In this document: one piece after another, positions 1-4,088 of the stretch
Position numbering within the stretch: the first letter of the stretch is position 1
Layout: each line of letters begins with the position of its first letter
Source of the DNA: Acidiferrobacteraceae bacterium
Lineage (GTDB): Bacteria; Pseudomonadota; Gammaproteobacteria; Arenicellales; UBA868
Length of the DNA: 6,817 bases
Reading direction: 5' to 3'
Assembly (NCBI GenBank): GCA_002731295.1
Contig: PCBE01000056.1
Location: forward strand, 1-6,817
Notes under the pieces: model-generated
Seen by the model: only the letters and a program-made list of their open reading frames with translations
Databases searched by the model: none
Told to the model about the DNA's origin: nothing
Program-made: the position numbers and the translations under genes

Positions 1-167
1 CTTGGAACATGCCCTATCATGCCGAGCATCATGCCCTGATGGCTATACCGTTTCATGCGTTGCCCAGGGCTCATGCGTTGTTTCGAGATCGGATCGACCA
101 CTTGACCCCAGGCTACAGTACATTTCATCGGCAATTGCTGGCCACGATTCGACGAGGAAACGTGTGA
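1..167 (+). CDS. Fatty acid desaturase family protein, C-terminal end (5' truncated)
   Basis: The frame starting at base 3 is open from the window edge to a TGA at 165-167 and gives the last 54 residues of a protein. It begins WNMPYHAEHH and continues with IPFHALPRAH. The HxxHH box (H6, H9, H10 of the visible part) preceded by NMPY and followed by a PFHALP segment is the third histidine cluster of the membrane fatty acid desaturase family. In that family three histidine clusters bind a di-iron centre that inserts a double bond into, or otherwise oxidises, an acyl or isoprenoid chain at the inner membrane. The first two boxes and the membrane segments lie outside the window, so substrate and regioselectivity cannot be judged. 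A related carotenoid ketolase or hydroxylase of the same superfamily is possible, but the wording around the box fits acyl desaturases better. Another frame (2-211) is also open here but has no family-like content. Confidence 0.82.
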   Translation, partial: WNMPYHAEHHALMAIPFHALPRAHALFRDRIDHLTPGYSTFHRQLLATIRRGNV

Positions 168-322
168 GCTACAGCAAGGAAGCTGATTTGATTAGCGGCC
201 GAAGCTGTTAGGCCCTCGGATGAAACAGCATTACGCCGTGAACCGAATGTGCTTAACTGTTGTTTTTAACACCGCGTGTGGTAGCGATCGGAAGATAGAC
301 CCGCTGGGATTCTGCGCGAACC
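168..322. other. Intergenic region between desaturase tail and DUF4864 gene
   Basis: These 155 bases contain no credible coding frame and no convincing terminator. The best hairpin candidates are short (CAGC/GCTG-type, 4 bp) without a following T run. A short T-rich patch (TTGTTTTTAAC, about 259-269) lies about 55 bases ahead of the next gene and may belong to its promoter, but no well-spaced -35/-10 pair could be assigned. Confidence 0.4.
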
Positions 323-745
323 ATGGTTAAAACTATTCCGACGGTAGTGATCCTTCTGGCCCTGTTGGGTAGCCTGACAGGAAAAGCCGATCAGAAAGAC
401 AATGCGGCTGCAATGCGTTCAGTGATTCAAGCCCAGCTGGATGCCTTTGCGCGCAATGATGCCGTTAAAGCCTACGCCCAGGCGTCACCAGAGATCCGAT
501 CCATATTTCCGACAACCGAACATTTCATGACGATGGTCCGTCAGGATTATTCGGCTTTAATCGCACCTGCAGTCATCGATTTTCTGGGTGTTGTTGACGA
601 CAGCGGTCGGCCTGTTTTTCAGGTTCTAGTCGAGGGGCGAGACGGGCGCCGTTGGATGGCGTTTTACACCATGGTGCAACTGAACGATGCCAGTTGGAGA
701 ATCGGCGGCTGTGTCCTGACCAAGCTGTCCGAAGAGTCGGCATAA
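323..745 (+). CDS. DUF4864 domain-containing secreted protein
   Basis: This is a 140-residue protein of unknown function. Residues 1 to about 22 look like a signal peptide: a lysine near the start, a hydrophobic core VVILLALLGSL, and a possible cleavage after GKA (residue 22). Export to the periplasm is therefore likely. The mature part carries the features of DUF4864: an N-terminal helix of the type VIQAQLDAFARND (34-46), then ASPEIRSIFPT (54-64), a FMTMVRQDY segment (68-76), a central strand pair, the block RDGRRWMAFYTM (106-117) and the ending SWRIGGCVL (124-132). The family is small, NTF2-like in size and organisation, and has no established reaction. The ATG at 323 is the only sensible start because the in-frame codons just upstream offer no alternative, yet there is no clear Shine-Dalgarno sequence. 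The gene stands alone, with its end 13 bases from the converging CPXCG gene. Family assignment is fairly secure; function is unknown. Confidence 0.85.
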   Translation: MVKTIPTVVILLALLGSLTGKADQKDNAAAMRSVIQAQLDAFARNDAVKAYAQASPEIRSIFPTTEHFMTMVRQDYSALIAPAVIDFLGVVDDSGRPVFQVLVEGRDGRRWMAFYTMVQLNDASWRIGGCVLTKLSEESA

Positions 746-758
746 GATGAGGCTGATA

Positions 759-953
759 TCATTCGTTTTCACGCCGTACCACAAGGTCTACAATGCCGCC
801 GTCAGGATCTGTCGATAGGTGGAAGACGATAGGGCGACAGCACACCTGGCAATCTTCGACATAGGCGTCATTGCCGGTAGATGGATCAATACTGATGCCG
901 ATCAACTCACCGCAGTAGGGACAGTCAATGCTGCGCTCCTCAAGTATCATCAT
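759..953 (-). CDS. CPXCG motif-containing cysteine-rich protein
   Basis: This is a 64-residue acidic protein with cysteines at C11, C14, C35, C38 and C39. The first pair sits in CPYCG and the second group in YVEDCQVCCRPI, which is the pattern of the Cys_rich_CPXG family of small proteobacterial proteins. Four cysteines spaced as CxxC...CxxC could hold a zinc ion, giving a zinc-ribbon-like knuckle, but no function is established for the family. Two ATG codons stand next to each other (953-951 and 950-948); either may start the protein, and the length is normal with both. The gene lies 23 bases downstream of the stop of the YbaK-like gene on the same strand, so the two are probably co-transcribed. 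Its 3' end is 13 bases from the converging DUF4864 gene. Confidence 0.88.
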   Translation of the reverse strand: MMILEERSIDCPYCGELIGISIDPSTGNDAYVEDCQVCCRPIVFHLSTDPDGGIVDLVVRRENE

Positions 954-976
954 CGCTTAATCTATCCGGTTAGGGT

Positions 977-1486
977 TTAATGCCGGTCCAGTGCCAGGTC
1001 TTCAATAATGGTGGTGTTTGGCGTTGAGCGAAAGATTTGAGGTGACACTTTGATCTTGATCGACCGGCTGCCACCACCCAGGATTACGTAATTCGGTAGC
1101 ATCACCCGGCTGTCTACCCACAGCGGCAGCGAATCAGGCAGGCCGACAGCCGTCACTCCGCCGATCTCCATGCCGGTGAGATCACGGGTTTCTTCAGCCG
1201 ACGCAAAGGAACATTTTTTCACCCCCATTCGTTTTCTGACGCTTTTATTTACATCCAGGCGGGTCGTCGCCAGCAGAACACAGGCAGCATATTGGCGAGG
1301 ATCTGATTTCCCCGCTGCAACGATGACGTTGGCCGAGACAGATAAGGGAATGTTGTAATGTTCACAGAATACAGCGGTGTCAGCGAGATCGGGGTCACAC
1401 TCAAGGATCTCGTATTCGAGCCCTAGCATATCGAGGGTTGCCAGTGCCTGGGCAGCAGGATCTCCAACTGTTGGCTTGTTACTCAT
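977..1486 (-). CDS. YbaK/EbsC (INS-domain) family protein, aminoacyl-tRNA deacylase-like
   Basis: This 169-residue protein belongs to the YbaK/ProX/INS superfamily, whose characterised members hydrolyse mischarged tRNAs such as Cys-tRNA(Pro) or Ala-tRNA(Pro). Family features in order are DTAVFCEHYNIP (36-47), a hydrophobic strand SANVIVAAG (51-59), YAACVLLATTRLDVNK (66-81), KCSFASAEETRDLTGMEIGGVTAVGLP (91-117), LPLWVDSRVM (120-129) and the C-terminal block YVILGGGSRSIKIKV (133-147). The TGMEIGGV and ILGGGSRS signatures are strong. In classical YbaK the strand after the N-terminal part reads VFKTLV and its lysine is needed for deacylation. Here the equivalent strand reads SANVIV, with asparagine (N53) at the lysine position by my alignment, so proofreading activity by the usual mechanism is doubtful. 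The protein seems to belong to a divergent YbaK-like subgroup. It is the first gene of a probable two-gene unit with the CPXCG gene. No Shine-Dalgarno sequence is evident before the ATG. Confidence 0.87.
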   Translation of the reverse strand: MSNKPTVGDPAAQALATLDMLGLEYEILECDPDLADTAVFCEHYNIPLSVSANVIVAAGKSDPRQYAACVLLATTRLDVNKSVRKRMGVKKCSFASAEETRDLTGMEIGGVTAVGLPDSLPLWVDSRVMLPNYVILGGGSRSIKIKVSPQIFRSTPNTTIIEDLALDRH

Positions 1487-1606
1487 ATTTGTTGTGCGGT
1501 ATGGGTTCGAAGGATGATCACTGACGGCTTATTTTACGGCGAATGATATTCGGATACAGTAACGAACACGATCTGGAGCTAGAAATTATTCAGCAGGAGA
1601 ACAGCA
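1487..1606. promoter_or_regulatory. Divergent intergenic region (YbaK-like <- -> pterin dehydratase)
   Basis: These 120 bases separate two diverging genes and must carry both promoters. On the + strand, CTGACG (1521-1526) and GATATT (1545-1550) are 18 bases apart and each matches the sigma70 consensus at 4 of 6 positions, a weak candidate. On the - strand, TAAAAT (complement of 1531-1536) matches the -10 consensus at 5 of 6 positions but has no good -35 partner. If both are used, the promoters overlap. Confidence 0.35.
1595..1600 (+). promoter_or_regulatory. Shine-Dalgarno sequence of the pterin dehydratase gene
   Basis: AGGAGA ends 6 bases before the ATG at 1607. This is the clearest ribosome binding site in the window and fixes the start of the gene. 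Confidence 0.8.
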
Positions 1607-1945
1607 ATGACCGACTACAGCCAGATGAAATGTGAGGCGTGCCGAGTAGGTGCTCCCTTGGCCACAGCAGACGAAGTTGAAGGTTTTCTAAAGCAGCACC
1701 CGCAGTGGGAAAAACTTGTGGCCGATGGAGAGGACCGAATTCAACGCAAATTCCAGTTCAAAGATTTTGAACAGGCCCTTGCTTTTACCAACCGGGTTGG
1801 TGCACTGGCTGAGGAGGAAGGTCATCATCCCGCGTTACTGACTGAATGGGGCCGGGTCACGGTCGGCTGGTGGACGCATAAGATCCATGGCCTGCACGTG
1901 AATGATTTTATTATGGCATCAAAAACCGATACCTTAGCGGGATAG
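1607..1945 (+). CDS. phhB: Pterin-4a-carbinolamine dehydratase
   Basis: The product is a 112-residue cytoplasmic enzyme that dehydrates 4a-hydroxytetrahydrobiopterin. It recycles the pterin cofactor of aromatic amino acid hydroxylases such as phenylalanine hydroxylase. The catalytic signature EEEGHHPAL (69-77) supplies H73 and H74, and H91 in WWTHKIHGLHVNDF follows exactly 18 residues after H73, the spacing of the three active-site histidines in the animal enzyme (H61, H62, H79). The N-terminal CEAC motif (9-12) is common in proteobacterial members, and the length is normal. A strong AGGAGA supports the ATG. No phenylalanine hydroxylase gene (phhA) adjoins it here, so the partner must lie elsewhere or the enzyme serves another pterin-related role. 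It appears to be transcribed alone, diverging from the YbaK-like gene. Confidence 0.95.
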   Translation: MTDYSQMKCEACRVGAPLATADEVEGFLKQHPQWEKLVADGEDRIQRKFQFKDFEQALAFTNRVGALAEEEGHHPALLTEWGRVTVGWWTHKIHGLHVNDFIMASKTDTLAG

Positions 1946-1950
1946 CTGGA

Positions 1951-1965
1951 CCGGATTGAGTCCGG
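1951..1965. repeat. Inverted repeat CCGGA-N5-TCCGG (possible hairpin or operator)
   Basis: CCGGA (1951-1955) and TCCGG (1961-1965) are perfect inverted arms around a 5-base loop, starting 5 bases after the dehydratase stop. No T run follows, so it would be a poor rho-independent terminator. It could equally be a binding site related to the downstream WYL regulator. With arms of 5 bp, chance occurrence is possible. Confidence 0.3.
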
Positions 1966-2017
1966 CTACAACACAAGACTAGATCCGCCGACCGTATCTC
2001 CACCCCGCCTGTCGTTC

Positions 2018-2023
2018 TATAAT
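2018..2023 (+). promoter_or_regulatory. Candidate -10 box for the WYL regulator gene
   Basis: TATAAT, a perfect sigma70 -10 hexamer, lies about 30 bases before the GTG start at 2053. The region 16-18 bases upstream holds no good -35 element (TATCTC or similar), so the promoter might depend on an activator or be fortuitous. Position and perfect match make it the best promoter candidate in the window. Confidence 0.5.
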
Positions 2024-2052
2024 GATCCCGCACCCTTTACCCTAAGGTTTCT

Positions 2053-3027
2053 GTGGATAGAACCGAACGCTTTTATACCATTGACCGTCTGTTGCGTGGC
2101 CGGCGTAAGGTGTCCCTCCACCAGTTGATGGAGGAGTTGGAAGTGTCCCGTGCAACCGTACGCCGGGACCTCGAATATATGCGAGACCGGATGGCAGCGC
2201 CGATCGTGTGGGATGCCGCACTGCGGGGTTACTGCTACCGACTGGAATCCGCTGGTGACGATGACCGGTATGCTCTGCCTGGCCTTTGGTTCAATGCCTC
2301 AGAAGTCTATGCACTGCTGACCATGGATCATCTACTCAGCAGTTTGCAGCCAGGATTGCTTGAGCCGCATATCCAGCCTTTACGCGAGCGCATCAGGCGG
2401 TTGTTGGGCAGCGGTGAACACCCGGCACAAGAGGTCGAAAAGCGTATACGCATACTCTATATGGCGTCTCGCCAGATGGACTCGCGCGTATTTGCCTCTA
2501 TCGCCAACGCGTTGATGGGCCGACGCCAGCTTCTTATCGTTCATCTGAACCGGCGCAGCAATCTGCGTACCGAGCGGATCGTTTCACCGCAGCGATTGGC
2601 CCATTATCGTGACAACTGGTATCTGGACTGCTGGTGTCATTTGCGCAAAGGTCTGCGAAGTTTCGCCGTCGATGCGATTGAGGGTGCCGAGCTTAAGGAA
2701 GATCAGCCTGCAAAAGAAGTCAGTGACAACAAGCTCGAAAAGGTACTGGGTTCCGGTTACGGAATTTTTGCAGGAGATAGAACCCATCAAGCAGTACTGC
2801 GGTTTACACCCGAGGCAGCACGATGGGTCGCCTCAGAAAAGTGGCATTCACAACAAGAAGGTACAGTCGAGCCCGACGGCAGTTTCCGGCTGAGTGTGCC
2901 GTATGCCAAGGAAACAGAGCTGGTGATGGATATTCTGCGCCACGGTTCTGACGTAGAGGTTTTGTCCCCGACCAGTTTAAGGCAAACAGTGCGGCAACGG
3001 CTGGCAGCCACACTTAAACAGTACTAA
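2053..3027 (+). CDS. WYL domain-containing transcriptional regulator (HTH-WYL-WCX)
   Basis: This is a 324-residue DNA-binding protein of the YafY-like group. Residues 1 to about 60 form a winged helix-turn-helix of HTH_11/DeoR type: MDRTERFYTIDRLLRG, then the helix-turn-helix VSLHQLMEELEVSRATVRRDLEYM (20-43). A linker with LWFNASEVYALLTMDHLL (78-95) is typical. The WYL domain spans about 155-212 and contains the name-giving tripeptide W189-Y190-L191 in NWYLDCWCH, followed by RSFAVDAI. The C-terminal WCX-like region runs from about 245 to 320. WYL domains are thought to bind ligands, in some cases nucleic acid, that control DNA binding. Length is normal for the family. The start is GTG at 2053, supported by AAGG at 2044-2047 five bases upstream. 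The EamA transporter gene follows after 29 bases and is a likely co-transcribed partner and possible target. Other WYL proteins control DNA damage or defence genes, but nothing here shows the target. Confidence 0.93.
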   Translation: MDRTERFYTIDRLLRGRRKVSLHQLMEELEVSRATVRRDLEYMRDRMAAPIVWDAALRGYCYRLESAGDDDRYALPGLWFNASEVYALLTMDHLLSSLQPGLLEPHIQPLRERIRRLLGSGEHPAQEVEKRIRILYMASRQMDSRVFASIANALMGRRQLLIVHLNRRSNLRTERIVSPQRLAHYRDNWYLDCWCHLRKGLRSFAVDAIEGAELKEDQPAKEVSDNKLEKVLGSGYGIFAGDRTHQAVLRFTPEAARWVASEKWHSQQEGTVEPDGSFRLSVPYAKETELVMDILRHGSDVEVLSPTSLRQTVRQRLAATLKQY

Positions 3028-3056
3028 ACGGTAACCGATTTCGAACATGACGCGTT

Positions 3057-3956
3057 GTGACTGTAAGCCAGGATAGGGTGCTGGCTGGGAACAACGTTAA
3101 AGGAGTCGGGTGGATGCTGCTAAGCGGTATTATGTTTATCGGTGTTACCGGCATCGTACGATACCTCGGCGGCGAAATGCACCCGATTCAAGCTGCATTT
3201 ATTCGCTACGCGTTTGGCATTGTTCTGGTTGTGCCCGTGATATTGCGGGTGGGGCTGTATGAGTTGCTGTCTGCCCGAATACGCTTACACGCAGGCCGGG
3301 GTTTGGTGCATGGTATCGGTGTGATGTTGTGGTTCTACGCGATGAGCCGCCTGCCGATTGCCGAGGTCACAGCACTGGGGTTTACCACGCCGATTTTTAC
3401 TACAGCAGGTGCCATGTTGATTCTCGGGGAACGGGTCAAGAATTATCGTGTGGCAGGGATACTGCTGGGTTTTATCGGTGCCATGATTGTGCTCCGGCCC
3501 GGTCTGCGGATCATTGACTTCGGTGCTGTAGCCATGTTGTTTGCGGCGCCCCTGTTCGCTTGTTCCCTGTTGTTGGCAAAGGTCGCTACAAAAACCGAAT
3601 CGAGTTCGGTCATTGTTGCTCTACTGTCAGTATTCTGCACCCTCACGCTGCTACCTTTGGCGCTGGTCTACTGGCGTACCCCGACGATGGAGGAGTGGTC
3701 GCTGCTGTTTCTCACCGCAATTTTCGCTACCTTAGGTCACTATTTTCTGACCCGGGCCTTTCAAAGTGCTGAACTCAGTGCGCTGCAGCCGTTTGCTTTC
3801 CTGCAACTGGTATGGGCCACATTGCTTGGCCTGGTTGTGTTCAGTGAACAGCCCGATCTATGGTTATGGCTCGGTGCCGGATTGATCGTGTTTTCCGCCA
3901 CCTGGATTGGCCGGCAGGAAGTGCGCAGCAGCCGTAATCCACCAGATGATTGCTGA
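3057..3956 (+). CDS. EamA/DMT-family permease (10-TM drug/metabolite transporter)
   Basis: This 299-residue inner-membrane protein has the two-repeat EamA layout of the drug/metabolite transporter superfamily, with about ten hydrophobic segments. The first repeat covers about 17-148 and ends in the family signature LILGERVKNYRVAGILLGFIGAMIVLRPG (121-149). The second covers about 155-284, including FATLGHYFLTRAFQSAELSALQPFAFLQLVWATLLGLVVFSE (223-264). Members export amino acids, metabolites or drugs; the substrate cannot be read from the sequence. The start is uncertain. GTG 3057 lacks a clear Shine-Dalgarno sequence. GTG 3078 (codon 8) has AGGA four bases upstream. ATG at codon 20 would trim into the first membrane helix. 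An ATG at 3047 is in another frame and soon stops. The gene begins 29 bases after the WYL regulator, suggesting joint transcription. Confidence 0.93.
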   Translation: MTVSQDRVLAGNNVKGVGWMLLSGIMFIGVTGIVRYLGGEMHPIQAAFIRYAFGIVLVVPVILRVGLYELLSARIRLHAGRGLVHGIGVMLWFYAMSRLPIAEVTALGFTTPIFTTAGAMLILGERVKNYRVAGILLGFIGAMIVLRPGLRIIDFGAVAMLFAAPLFACSLLLAKVATKTESSSVIVALLSVFCTLTLLPLALVYWRTPTMEEWSLLFLTAIFATLGHYFLTRAFQSAELSALQPFAFLQLVWATLLGLVVFSEQPDLWLWLGAGLIVFSATWIGRQEVRSSRNPPDDC

Positions 3957-3973
3957 CACAACAGTGGGTTGTG
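3957..3973 (+). terminator. Weak hairpin directly after the EamA gene
   Basis: CACAAC (3957-3962) and GTTGTG (3968-3973) form a perfect 6-bp stem with a 5-base loop starting right after the transporter stop codon. The stem is not GC-rich and no T run follows, so efficient intrinsic termination is unlikely. It may be chance or a minor mRNA 3' structure. Confidence 0.25.
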
Positions 3974-4088
3974 GCCTGGATTCCCGGTGCTTCTGGCCGT
4001 GAGGATCAGCTGATGAGCTACCCGTTGTCGATAATGCCGACTAAGATGGGGTTTATATTCTGGGTTCGGCTTATTTCAAGGTATTAAA
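3974..4088 (+). promoter_or_regulatory. recC: Leader region upstream of recC
   Basis: This non-coding stretch should hold the recC promoter if recC is not read through from the transporter. TATATT (4054-4059) matches the -10 consensus at 5 of 6 positions, but the only TTG-containing -35 candidate (TTGTCG, 4025-4030) is 23 bases away, too far. A perfect 10-bp palindrome, ATCAGCTGAT, occurs at 4005-4014 and might be a protein-binding site. No in-frame ATG or GTG exists between the in-frame stop TAA at 4032 and the recC start. Confidence 0.3.
4078..4081 (+). promoter_or_regulatory. recC: Shine-Dalgarno AAGG that decides the recC TTG start
   Basis: AAGG ends 7 bases before the TTG at 4089, a normal spacing. 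Together with the in-frame stop at 4032 and the absence of any ATG or GTG in between, it supports TTG as the start. The encoded N-terminus (MLHVCYGNQL) aligns with residue 1 of E. coli RecC (MLRVYHSNRL). Confidence 0.7.

Noticed and set aside
2..211. Open frame on the + strand at the left edge (69 codons)
   Set aside because: It overlaps the desaturase C-terminus in another frame, has a cysteine- and serine-rich composition with no family resemblance, and starts with a TTG at the window edge.
1170..1358. + strand open frame opposite the YbaK-like gene
   Set aside because: It lies entirely antisense to a well-conserved coding region and has no recognisable content.
2584..3013. Several short open frames on both strands within the WYL gene
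   Set aside because: All are shadows of the WYL-domain coding frame, which carries clear family motifs throughout.
3329..3961. Short open frames on both strands within the EamA gene
   Set aside because: The membrane protein frame explains the region; the alternatives lack hydrophobic segments or motifs.
3957..4088. Possible small RNA or riboswitch before recC
   Set aside because: Only a weak 6-bp hairpin and a short palindrome are present. There is no extended secondary structure, T-tract terminator or recognisable riboswitch core.
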